A stretch of DNA of 64,000 nt from Myxococcales bacterium (GTDB lineage: Bacteria > Myxococcota_A > Bradymonadia > UBA7976 > UBA1532), in the NCBI GenBank assembly GCA_020633435.1, contig JACKDP010000008.1:372001-436000 (forward strand), read 5' to 3'. Position 1 is the stretch's first letter, and each line of letters opens with the position of its first letter. Made by a program: the position numbers and the translations under genes. The notes beneath the pieces are model-generated. The model was not told the DNA's origin. It was given only the letters and a program-made list of their open reading frames with translations, and searched no databases. Positions 58,101 through 64,000 of the stretch are shown one piece after another.

Positions 58101-60569
58101 GACGTCGGGGCGCGGGTCGGCGCCAGCCGCGGCGCCAGCAGCCGGCCCCGCGCAGGGCCAGCCGCGCCCCAGCGGCAACGCGGTGGGGACGGCGTCGCCA
58201 GGCGCCAGGTCCAGCGCGCCCCAGTCGCCCCGCTCCGATCCCGCGGCGGCGGCGTACGCGGCCGCCGCGGCGTGGGCGGGGCGGGGCTCGTCACCGGGGT
58301 CGATCGCCCACGCGCCCCGGGTGATGACGCAGACGGGTCCGGGCGCGGCGAGGGCCGCGTGCACCTGCTCGACGGCCGCGCTGGGCGTCGCGTCCGGGGC
58401 CACCTCGACGACGCGACCGGCCCCCATCTCCCGGGCCTCCGCGGCGGCCCACTCGACGCGGTGGAACCACCCGGCCTCCGGGGCCAGCCGCACCGGCAGC
58501 AGCCGCAACCCGCTGATCTGCCAGCAGAACTCGCCGGCCTCGGTGAGCACGTCCACGTCGGCGCGGGCCACGTCGCCCTCGACGCCGACGCCCCGCACCA
58601 CGGCCCAGCGCGGCGCGCCCCCCCAGGCATCCAGCCGCTCGACGCTGGCCGGCACCCGCAGCGCCGTCGCCCCCTGGGCCGCCAGGACGTCGCCGATGGG
58701 CTGCATCGCCGCGTCGAGGACGGGCCCCTCCCCGGCCGGCGAAGGCGAGAGGCGGGCCAGGGCGCCACCAGGCCCCCGCCACAGGGCCTCCACGCGCTGG
58801 TAGAGAGGCCCGTGCACCATGCCGGCGGCCCGCAGCCGGGCCAGCAGCGCCTGCCCATCGGCCGGCTCGGGGTGGGCGGCGCGCAGCGCCTCGAGATCCG
58901 CTCGGGGCGGGGCCTCGCCGGCCCGCGCCCCCCGGGCCTCGGCCAGCACGCCGGCGTCGTCGACGACCTGGACGCGCAGCGGCTCGGCCCGCACCTCGAC
59001 GCGCAGCGCCCCCGCCGTGGCCGGCCGCCGCAGCCGCACGTCGGCGAGGGCTCCCGGCGCCCCGGTGGCGTCGGCCAGGGCCGCCCGCATCGCGTCCCAG
59101 AGCACCGCCCCGGGCAGCAGCGCCTGCCCGGCGACCGCATGCTGGGCGAGCAAGGCGTCCGTCGGGGCGACGTCGGCGGCGTACGCGAAGAGCCCGAGAC
59201 GCTGCGCGAGGCGCCGGCGCAGCAGCGGGTGGGCCGGCAGGTGGTCGCCGGTGGTCGCGGGCACCGCCAGGCGCAGCGCCGGGCCAGGGCGCGCCGCGAT
59301 GGCCGCCGGCCGGACCGCGTCCGCGACGGCCTCCAGGATGACGTGGGCGTTGGTGCCGCCGAACCCGAAGGCGTTGATGGCCGCCCGGCGGTGCCCGCTC
59401 CAGGGCGCTGGGGCGACGGGCACCCGCAGCCCGGCCCCCGCCAGCCCCGCCGCCTCGGGCCCGTGGAGCGTCGGCGGGACGACGCCGCGCTCCAACATGC
59501 CGAGGACCTTCAACAAAGCGGGCACGCCCGCCGCGCCGAGCAGGTGCCCGACGTTGCCCTTCACGGCCCCCACCCACGCGTCGGATCCGCCGCCGAAGAC
59601 CCGGATGAGCGACGCCGCCTCGACGGGATCGCCGACGGGCGTGCCCGTGCCATGGGCCTCGATGTACCCGACGGTGTGCGGGTCGAGGCCGGCCGCCTGC
59701 CAGGCCGCCGCCATGACCTCCGCCTGCCCGCCGGGGCGGGGGGCCATCGGGTTGAGGCTCTGGCCATCGTTGTTCACGGCGCTGCCGACCAGCCGCGCCG
59801 CCACCGACCAGCCCGCCGCGCGGGCCGCGGCCTCGGGGGCCAGCACGAACACGCCCACGCCCTCGCCGAGCACGATGCCATCCGCGTCGGCGGCGAACGG
59901 CCGGCACCGCCCGGTGGACGACAGCGCGCCGGCCCGCCCCATCATGAGGTGCAGGGTCGGCGTCATGAGCAGGTGGGCCCCGCCCACGAGCGCCAGCTCG
60001 CACTCCCCGGCCTCCAGGGACCGCCGCGCCAGGTGCAGGGCGACCAGCGTCGACGAGCAGGCCGTGTCCACCGCCAGGGCCGGCCCGCGCAGGTCGAGGG
60101 CGTGGCTCAGCCGCGCGGCCAGCATGTTGTCCAGGTTGCCGATGATGGCGCTGCCGGGGATGGGCAGGCCCGCCGCGAACCGGGCCGCCACGCGCTCGCC
60201 ATGGGTCGCGTAGGTCGCCCCGACGAAGACGCCCACCCGGCGACCCGCCACGTCGCCGACGCCCGCGGCCGCCAGCGCCTCCCGGGCGCAGGCCAGCAGC
60301 AGGCGCTGCTGCGGATCCATGGCCTCCGCGTCCGCGGGCCGCAGCCCGAAGGCCGCCGCGTCGAACCCCCAGGGGTCGGCCAGGAAGGCCCCCCAGCGCG
60401 ACCGCGTGGTGCCGGGCCGGCCGTCGGCGCTCACCCAGGCCGCGTGGTCCCAGCGATCCGCCGGCACCTCGCCCACGGCGTCGTGGCCGGCAAGCAGCGC
60501 GTCGAAGAACGCCGCCGGTGTGTCGGATCCCGGCAGGCGACAGGCGGCGGACAGCACGGCGATGGTCAT
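52122..60569 (-). CDS. Hybrid PKS-NRPS megasynthase with unusual C-terminal NAD-binding domain
   Basis: A 2815-residue enzyme. Ketosynthase 1-415 (C171 in DTACSST, H306, H342); dehydratase 445-700 (H477 in HAVAGQALLP, D619); ketoreductase 700-1030 (IGGAAGITFEIA, S957, Y973, N977); ACP (S1096 in GLGLDSL); condensation 1165-1540 (HHGVVDG 1281-1287); adenylation 1545-1995 (FTSGSSGRPKG, LYGPTEATIN, YRTGD, K1990); PCP (S2045 in LGGDSM); second condensation-like 2085-2480 (HHLIGDA 2206-2212, Gly replaced by Ala); Rossmann domain about 2535-2700 (VVAVLGVGSVGRAV). No acyltransferase or thioesterase is present, so AT is supplied in trans or the starter is preloaded, and release is probably reductive. 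ATG 60569 follows the ketosynthase start. Product unknown. Confidence 0.92.
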   Translation of the reverse strand: MTIAVLSAACRLPGSDTPAAFFDALLAGHDAVGEVPADRWDHAAWVSADGRPGTTRSRWGAFLADPWGFDAAAFGLRPADAEAMDPQQRLLLACAREALAAAGVGDVAGRRVGVFVGATYATHGERVAARFAAGLPIPGSAIIGNLDNMLAARLSHALDLRGPALAVDTACSSTLVALHLARRSLEAGECELALVGGAHLLMTPTLHLMMGRAGALSSTGRCRPFAADADGIVLGEGVGVFVLAPEAAARAAGWSVAARLVGSAVNNDGQSLNPMAPRPGGQAEVMAAAWQAAGLDPHTVGYIEAHGTGTPVGDPVEAASLIRVFGGGSDAWVGAVKGNVGHLLGAAGVPALLKVLGMLERGVVPPTLHGPEAAGLAGAGLRVPVAPAPWSGHRRAAINAFGFGGTNAHVILEAVADAVRPAAIAARPGPALRLAVPATTGDHLPAHPLLRRRLAQRLGLFAYAADVAPTDALLAQHAVAGQALLPGAVLWDAMRAALADATGAPGALADVRLRRPATAGALRVEVRAEPLRVQVVDDAGVLAEARGARAGEAPPRADLEALRAAHPEPADGQALLARLRAAGMVHGPLYQRVEALWRGPGGALARLSPSPAGEGPVLDAAMQPIGDVLAAQGATALRVPASVERLDAWGGAPRWAVVRGVGVEGDVARADVDVLTEAGEFCWQISGLRLLPVRLAPEAGWFHRVEWAAAEAREMGAGRVVEVAPDATPSAAVEQVHAALAAPGPVCVITRGAWAIDPGDEPRPAHAAAAAYAAAAGSERGDWGALDLAPGDAVPTALPLGRGWPCAGPAAGAAAGADPRPDVAALAAGTWLLIGGAAGITFEIARALAGPARRLVIAGRAPLDAARSARLAALRALGSVVEYHAGDAREAAALVALAGPGLVGVVHGAGEVHPGRYLARTPAERAATLGGKLDGARALAAALDAAGVAPRVLLLSSLSGALPEVLGGGLADYAAANAGLDALAAGRPGWVSLGYGPWAEVGMGPAAAASSAALGFGALPTGPAVQAALRAVSGAGHMVVAPIVAPPVADAPAVQAAESTTENVEDVLVELVARALDLAPEDVAVDASLAGLGLDSLAAVDVARALEGRGFGRVSASLFFEQRTIAGLARALRPAAAPPAPADPEPPTAPANPEGPTAAAQVGAPTALEQAFLTQQALFPAVVPFAYVRQTVRGPLDPARLAAALGRLVAHHRALRTHFVAGRRVVEAAATLPVLRYRVADDAALRRLEDALANGPFGAAPLARVALVRQGDRTHLALATHHGVVDGWGAFLLVQRLWDLYADLDAPLPADGAGEPGPTLPGRARPWPALPGRRPGPPDGPRRAWRTGLDAAATARLHARAAALDVTPFALLAAAWAQALGQWADLDALTLSIAVGGRDAGTADVVGCLADTVALDVAGTADLTRCALGIAAAWPDVARGPAGRPAGPAPDGGPAVASPFGLSVATFRGQPPADVELLDVVARTATAATRLGLTVWLAGGRLGAALNAPAQAFEPAAIAALVGHLDAALAAASTLEVVEKTQENDALLGPFWRACAAWPAAVAVDDGRQRRTYAALADQVRGWAAGLQARGVGPGDVVAVDVDADPVVPLLAVLTLGAVWLPLDPDQPAPRTDAQLSVAAPALRVRASERLAGPAVVLGPLDPERGACVFFTSGSSGRPKGVPVTAAALAGYLAWADGMLGLAPGERLLQTSAPTFDASLRQLLGPLRVGASVHTTTGAERRDPAGLRGRLARVTHLNTSPALLARLVEAPGPAPAALRHVTVGGEALSAALVRQARAAWGAELVIWNLYGPTEATINATAWRVEDDDPVPIGAPLPGMEAWLLDAEGEPAAEGELCVAGPAVFAGYLGDVAAPWVETPSGSMAYRTGDRARRREDGALLFLGRLDDQVQVRGVRVEPGEIEAVLQACPGVTLAAVRREGEGADAWLAAWVEGSVEAEAARAFAAAHLPAVMVPRWVQVVPRLPLGPTGKVDRGALQVAAAPDRVPRGRPPETPTERRVAEAWAAALGVEALGADDDFFALGGDSMAAVAVSARLGAPRAALIYAHPTLGAYAAALAAARPTAPAGADESALSPAQIGFLLAEQADPARPAVWRARLVLDGPLDADALAAAWAFVYDRHPLLRATFTLGGARIGPPGAPALPHQRVARLADEPVPAPALVPATGPLIAARLVTDAAGAQALDVAAHHLIGDAHSLGVLVEELLAAHDAFAAGQAPPAWPPPAPFAAIAEAQRQRAATADERAFWGAVFAAPYAAPDLPPGPLQSVDRAAGAADAGAVLDALHGALADAVGQDDLVVGVAHAGRDLPIPGVERVVGPVAQIIPVRVSSRGGGAAALQRALAHALPPGALRACLPTDALPGGQIVLSALPAATATAARVRVADADTQMALPAGTALQVVARTTPAGLRLRFTAATTALALEALADAVAGRLAEPPLDAALIASLPADLPPAWRASLGGAPRWLGTADTPLGQLGLCCLPTTSAEPVDAWAVAAAVDAGRPRARAGVALAGTLPARTAYGHDVAAHLADAAALTTGHAATAVAVAWTVLACCERLGRPWGAQVVAVLGVGSVGRAVAALLGRHAGPPRRWVLCDVPARAASSRAFAAELAGIIDVVDAEPAPPGAVYGADVIIGASSGAATLAVDALRPGTVVVDDSFPHCFDVAAAWARMAEAEDVLLVGGGLLDLPGTRRAGAGLGLEALRLLPAQGLPGCAVGALLHAGPLAGTPDLGLVTAARADAAWAALSLAGARVPALHLGARDIPPALIAALAGRLSPPPTSAGPPGGRASPGTSPHPRR

Positions 60570-60654
60570 GGCCCAGCGTCGCCCGGCGCCGCGGGCCGCG
60601 CAAGCGAGTCCCACCGACCCCCGGCTCGGGGTATCCTCCGCGCCGGAGGTGCCG

Positions 60655-61611
60655 ATGAGTCGTCTGTTGCTGGTCGCGCTGGCCCTGCTCGCGGGGTGTG
60701 ATGACGGGGGCGGCGCGAGCGCGCCCACCGACGCGGCCCCGGTGGCCGACGCCGCCGCGGTCGAGGACGCCGCCGCCCCGGACGCGGGCGTCGCCGGCGC
60801 CGAGCTCCTGCCCCGGCTGGCCGGCCTGTGGTCGGGTCCCGCCTCCGAGACGCCCCTCGGCGCCTTCCCCGTCCTCAACATGGACGTCCGCCCGGCCGAC
60901 GACCGCCAGCTCTTCTCGCGGTTCGACCTGGACGCCGAGAACAACCTGCGGTTCGCCTTCGACGTCGAGGACGTGGGCGGCCGGCCCACCCTCGTCTATC
61001 GCAACGGTGGGTATTTCCTGGGGATTCTGCGCGACACCCGCACCGTGCTCGTGGCGGCTTCGGCCGACGCCTGGCGCTTCTGCCACCCCGAGCGCGGCTG
61101 CGAGTACCTGGACGCGACGTTCACCTTCGACGGCGCCGACCGCCTCACGCTGGTGGTCCTCGTCCGCGGCATGATGCACCTGCGGTGGCCGGCCCGGCGC
61201 CTGGAGACGCGGGATGTCGGCGGCTTCGACCCCACGGTGGGCCCGGCGGACGACCCGTTCCCGCCCATGCCCGCCCTGCAGGTCCACGCCACCTGGCGCG
61301 GCGCCCTCGACGCCCCGCACCGCGTCTGGCTGCTGCTGTCCACGACGCCCTGCGGCTTCACGGGCGCGTGCAACCCCGCGCGGGTGCTCAGCTTCGAGGC
61401 CCCCGCGGGGGCCACGGAGGCGACGCTGCTGCTCGACCAGGTCCACGCCGGTCGCTACCACCTCAACGTCATCCTCGACCGCAACGACGACTTCACCGAG
61501 CGCCTCTTCCCCAACAGCGGGGACTCGCTCTCGGGCCTCGACGTGGCCGTCGACGTCGCCCCCGAGGGCACCACCGCGGTCGACCGCCGCCTCGACAACA
61601 CCGTCCCGTGA
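60655..61611 (+). CDS. Lipoprotein of unknown function
   Basis: A 318-residue lipoprotein (MSRLLLVALALLAGC, Cys15) with a DAAPVADAAAVEDAA linker, then a mixed beta domain containing cysteines (FCHPERGCEYL, CGFTGAC) and the segment LLLDQVHAGRYHLNVILDRN. No family recognised. CCGGAGGTGCCG is a good ribosome site. Divergent from the megasynthase by 85 bp. It is followed 11 nt later by another lipoprotein of similar layout. Confidence 0.7.
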   Translation: MSRLLLVALALLAGCDDGGGASAPTDAAPVADAAAVEDAAAPDAGVAGAELLPRLAGLWSGPASETPLGAFPVLNMDVRPADDRQLFSRFDLDAENNLRFAFDVEDVGGRPTLVYRNGGYFLGILRDTRTVLVAASADAWRFCHPERGCEYLDATFTFDGADRLTLVVLVRGMMHLRWPARRLETRDVGGFDPTVGPADDPFPPMPALQVHATWRGALDAPHRVWLLLSTTPCGFTGACNPARVLSFEAPAGATEATLLLDQVHAGRYHLNVILDRNDDFTERLFPNSGDSLSGLDVAVDVAPEGTTAVDRRLDNTVP

Positions 61612-61622
61612 CCGGAGCCCCC

Positions 61623-62426
61623 ATGCGCCGCGCCCTGATCGTCGCCGCCCTCGCGCTGGCGGCCTGTGACGACGCCGCCGACGACGCCCCCGTCGACGCC
61701 GCCACCCCCGACGCCGCCGTCGCCGACGCCACCGCCGCGCTCAGCGTCAGCGGCCACGCGTTCTCGTTCAGCGCCACCGGCGGCCCCATCGGCGGAGCCA
61801 CCGTGCGCGTCCTGGAGGCCCCGGACCTCAGCGCCACCACCGCCGACGACGGCAGCTTCCGCTTCGACGGCCTGCCCGACGGCAGCCAGGTGACGCTCTA
61901 CCTCGATGGCGACGACCGCCCGCCCATCCAGACCGGCACCCACACCCTGGCCGGCGAGGACATGGAGCGCGTCACCTTCCAGGCCCCCGACTTCTCGCTC
62001 TACAACGCCCTCGCCGCCATCGTGCAGCTCGACCCGGACCCCGGCCGCTGCCAGATCGCGTCGACGGTCACCCGGCGCGGCAACTCGCTCTACGACGAGA
62101 TCCCGGGCACCCACGGCGAGCCCGAGGCCACCGTCACCATCGAGCCGCGGCCCGACGATGTGGACGGCCCCATCTACTTCGATCTGGTGCGCTACAACGC
62201 CATCTTCCCGTCGCGCATGCTCACCGAGACCACGGCCGACGGCGGCGTCCTCTTCCTGAACGTGCCGCCCGGCGACTACACCCTGCGCGCCCACAAGGCC
62301 GACACGGTGTTCCGCGACGTCCACATCACCTGCCGGGCCGGGTTCATCGTCAACGCCTCGCCGCCCTGGGGCCTGCAGGCCGTCGAGGGCGGCGTCGGCC
62401 CCCGCACCGAGCCGGACTGGCAGTGA
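61623..62426 (+). CDS. Lipoprotein with carboxypeptidase-regulatory-like domain
   Basis: A 267-residue lipoprotein (MRRALIVAALALAAC, Cys15). A PDAA linker precedes a beta domain (about 42-110) of the CarboxypepD_reg type (GGPIGGATVRVLEAPDLSAT, DGSFRFDGLPDG), then a further beta region (VLFLNVPPGDYTLRAHKAD). Probably a surface-binding protein. Its stop overlaps the adenosine deaminase start in TGATG, so the two are translated together. Confidence 0.75.
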   Translation: MRRALIVAALALAACDDAADDAPVDAATPDAAVADATAALSVSGHAFSFSATGGPIGGATVRVLEAPDLSATTADDGSFRFDGLPDGSQVTLYLDGDDRPPIQTGTHTLAGEDMERVTFQAPDFSLYNALAAIVQLDPDPGRCQIASTVTRRGNSLYDEIPGTHGEPEATVTIEPRPDDVDGPIYFDLVRYNAIFPSRMLTETTADGGVLFLNVPPGDYTLRAHKADTVFRDVHITCRAGFIVNASPPWGLQAVEGGVGPRTEPDWQ

Positions 62427-63325
62427 TGGGCGCCGGCCTCGCCGATCTGCACCGCCACCTCGACGGCTCCCTGCGGCCGGCGACGGTGGCCGCGCTCGCC
62501 GCGGAGCGGGGCCTCGCGGTGCCCTCCGACCTGCCCTTCACCCCGGGCATGGGCATCTTCGCCGCGCTGGACCGCTTCCGCTTCACCCTCAGCCTGCTCG
62601 ACACCCTGCCCGCCATCGCCCGGGTGGCCGCCGAGATCTGCGAGGATGCGGCCGCGGAAGGCGTGACGACGCTGGAGATCCGCTTCGCGCCCCAGCTCCA
62701 CGGGCCGCCCATCCCCGACGTCGTGGACGCCGCCCTCGACGGCATCGGCGGCCGCGCCGGCCTGCTGCTCTGCGGCCTCTACGGCGAGCCCGTCGCCCTC
62801 GTCGAGCACCTGGTGGACGTCGCCGCCACCCGCCCAGGCGTCGTCGGCCTGGACCTCGCCGGCGGCCCCGCCCCGGCCCACGCCATCCGCCTCGCCGACT
62901 ACGCCGCGCCCTTCCAGCGCGCCCGCGCCCTCGGCCTCGGCCGCACCGTCCACGCCGGCGAGGGCCGCCCCGCCGACGAGATCCGCACCGCCATCGAGGT
63001 CCTGGCCGCCGACCGCATCGGCCATGGCGTCAGCCTGCTCGACGACGCCGCCCTCGTCGACCTCGTCCTGGCCCGCGGCACCACCCTCGAGGCCTGCCCC
63101 ACCTCGAACTGGCACACCGGCGTCATCCCCGCCGTCGCCGCCCACCCGCTCCCCCGCTGGCTCGACCGCGGCGTCCGGGCGTGCGTGTGCACGGACAACA
63201 CCTTGCTCTCGGCCGTCGACGCCCCGACAGAGCAGGCCCGCGCCGCCGCCATCCCCGGCATGAGCCCCGAAAAAATGAGGCAGATCAACCACTTCGGGCA
63301 TGAAGCCGCCTTCCCGCGGCGTTAG
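62426..63325 (+). CDS. Adenosine deaminase-like amidohydrolase
   Basis: A 299-residue member of the adenosine/AMP deaminase family, which hydrolyses the 6-amino group of adenosine or related purines with a catalytic zinc. The zinc ligands are H9 and H11 (LHRHLDGSL), H176 (HAGEG, with catalytic E179) and D257, and H200 (RIGHG) completes the site. The usual STDDP near the last Asp reads CTDNTLLS, a variation seen in some adenine deaminase-type members, so the substrate is not fixed. Start ATG overlaps the lipoprotein stop; GTG at 62423 is an alternative. Confidence 0.88.
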   Translation: MGAGLADLHRHLDGSLRPATVAALAAERGLAVPSDLPFTPGMGIFAALDRFRFTLSLLDTLPAIARVAAEICEDAAAEGVTTLEIRFAPQLHGPPIPDVVDAALDGIGGRAGLLLCGLYGEPVALVEHLVDVAATRPGVVGLDLAGGPAPAHAIRLADYAAPFQRARALGLGRTVHAGEGRPADEIRTAIEVLAADRIGHGVSLLDDAALVDLVLARGTTLEACPTSNWHTGVIPAVAAHPLPRWLDRGVRACVCTDNTLLSAVDAPTEQARAAAIPGMSPEKMRQINHFGHEAAFPRR

Positions 63326-63392
63326 CCCCCCGCCGGGTTGAATCCCCTGCCCGGCTGCCGCAGGATGGCCCCGGCAGCGCGGGAGGACCCCC

Positions 63393-64000
63393 ATGGACGT
63401 GATGTTGCCGCCGAGCCTCGCCGCGGACCGCGCGACGCTGCTGGCCTACTTCGAGGAGTCGTACCGGCTCTGCGACTGGCTCTTCTCGTCCGTGGCCGAG
63501 GGCGCGCTGTACCAGCAGCCCGATCCGCTGCGGCACCCGCTCATCTTCTATGTGGGCCACCCGGCGGCCTTCTACGTCAACAAGCTGCGGCTCGCCGGCC
63601 TGCTGGATGCGCCCGTCGACGCCGAGCTGGAGGTGCTCTTCGCCAAGGGCGTCGACCCCCACGCGCCGGACGAGCTGGACCGCCGCGCGACCTGGCCGGC
63701 CCTCGACGTGGTGCGGGCCTACCGGGTGTTCGACGTGGTGCGGGCCGTCATCGAGGCCACGCCGCTGCCGCCCGTGGTGACGTGGGACCACCCGCTCTGG
63801 GCCCTGCACATGGCCTGCGAGCACGACCGCATCCACTTCGAGACGAGCTCCGTCCTCATCCGGCAGCTCCCGGTGTCCCAGGTGCGCGCGCCCAGGCTGG
63901 GCGGACGGCCCGGTCGGGGGCGAGCCGCCGGCGCTGGCCTGGCGCAGCGTCCCTCGGCGCGCCGTGCAGCTCGGCCGCCCCCCCGTCTCGGACGCCTACG
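63393..64000 (+). CDS. ovoA: OvoA-like 5-histidylcysteine sulfoxide synthase, frameshifted and truncated by the window edge
   Basis: The N-terminal part of an OvoA homologue, the non-heme iron enzyme that joins cysteine and histidine in ovothiol synthesis. It has the DinB-like start with HPLIFYVGHPAAFYVNKLRLAG, GVDPHAPDELDR and HMACEHDRIHFETSSVLIRQ, the iron-binding helix region. After VSQVRAP (about 63890) the frame diverges: reading one base later gives WADGPVGGEPPALAWRSVP and VQLGRPPVSDAY, the expected continuation, so one base was gained (or two lost) near 63885-63897. Either a real frameshift or an assembly error. GGGAGGA precedes the ATG. The end lies beyond the window. Confidence 0.72.
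   Translation, partial: MDVMLPPSLAADRATLLAYFEESYRLCDWLFSSVAEGALYQQPDPLRHPLIFYVGHPAAFYVNKLRLAGLLDAPVDAELEVLFAKGVDPHAPDELDRRATWPALDVVRAYRVFDVVRAVIEATPLPPVVTWDHPLWALHMACEHDRIHFETSSVLIRQLPVSQVRAPRLGGRPGRGRAAGAGLAQRPSARRAARPPPRLGRL

Noticed and set aside
52002..60701. A 2899-residue open frame on the plus strand opposite the megasynthase.
   Set aside because: It is a GC-rich antisense shadow: low-complexity Arg/Pro/Gly/Ala composition, no domain, and the reverse strand has complete PKS and NRPS motifs.

Overview
The window is very GC-rich DNA with dense, often overlapping genes. It most likely comes from a member of the Myxococcota. The clues are two proteins with MYXO-CTERM-like tails (Cys, hydrophobic helix, Arg cluster), many lipoproteins with Asp/Pro/Ala-rich linkers, FecR and sigma-54 regulators, an RHS toxin array and a large PKS-NRPS gene. 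The family cannot be resolved by reading. No rRNA, tRNA, CRISPR array or complete insertion sequence was seen.

Left end (1-5150): the 3' end of an RHS gene with a toxin tip and small immunity gene, then two orphan RHS core modules that share an indel-free 1036-bp repeat. Each module has its own unrelated tip and downstream immunity gene. A 236-bp RHS remnant runs into the 3' end of a secreted M23 peptidase gene.

5.1-20 kb: M23 peptidase and lipoprotein, fabI, a trypsin-like protease, cysteine-rich and linker-rich lipoproteins, a lipid-related cluster (SDR, acyltransferase and a divergent sn-glycerol-1-phosphate dehydrogenase), a solute-binding protein, a PEGA lipoprotein with an outer-membrane protein, a DUF6265 protein, a zinc-ribbon pseudokinase and an RpiB-like isomerase.

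20-33 kb: AmrS-like radical SAM enzyme, HExxH peptidase, AAA ATPase, a degenerate histidine kinase and a secreted deiminase-family protein. After an intergenic region with a duplicated 44-bp repeat comes a five-gene operon with 4-nt overlaps: NtrC-type regulator, histidine kinase, TPR/outer-membrane protein, FecR-domain protein and lipoprotein.

33-52 kb: a hairpin-rich spacer, an internally duplicated alanine-rich lipoprotein, an HPF-like ribosome factor, and an unusual pair in which a metallophosphoesterase fused to a caspase/gingipain-like domain precedes a KAP P-loop NTPase. This pair is the best candidate here for an undescribed system. Then come a beta-helix lipoprotein, a heterodimeric ABC exporter, a DUF2809 protein, a D8C-like gene fragment, an ECF42-type sigma factor with its DGPF/YCII partner, and two tandem GAF-GGDEF paralogues.

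52-64 kb: a 2815-residue reverse-strand megasynthase (KS-DH-KR-ACP-C-A-PCP-C-NAD-binding domain) without integrated AT or TE, two lipoproteins, an adenosine deaminase-like protein, and the 5' part of an ovoA-like gene that carries an apparent frameshift just before the window edge.
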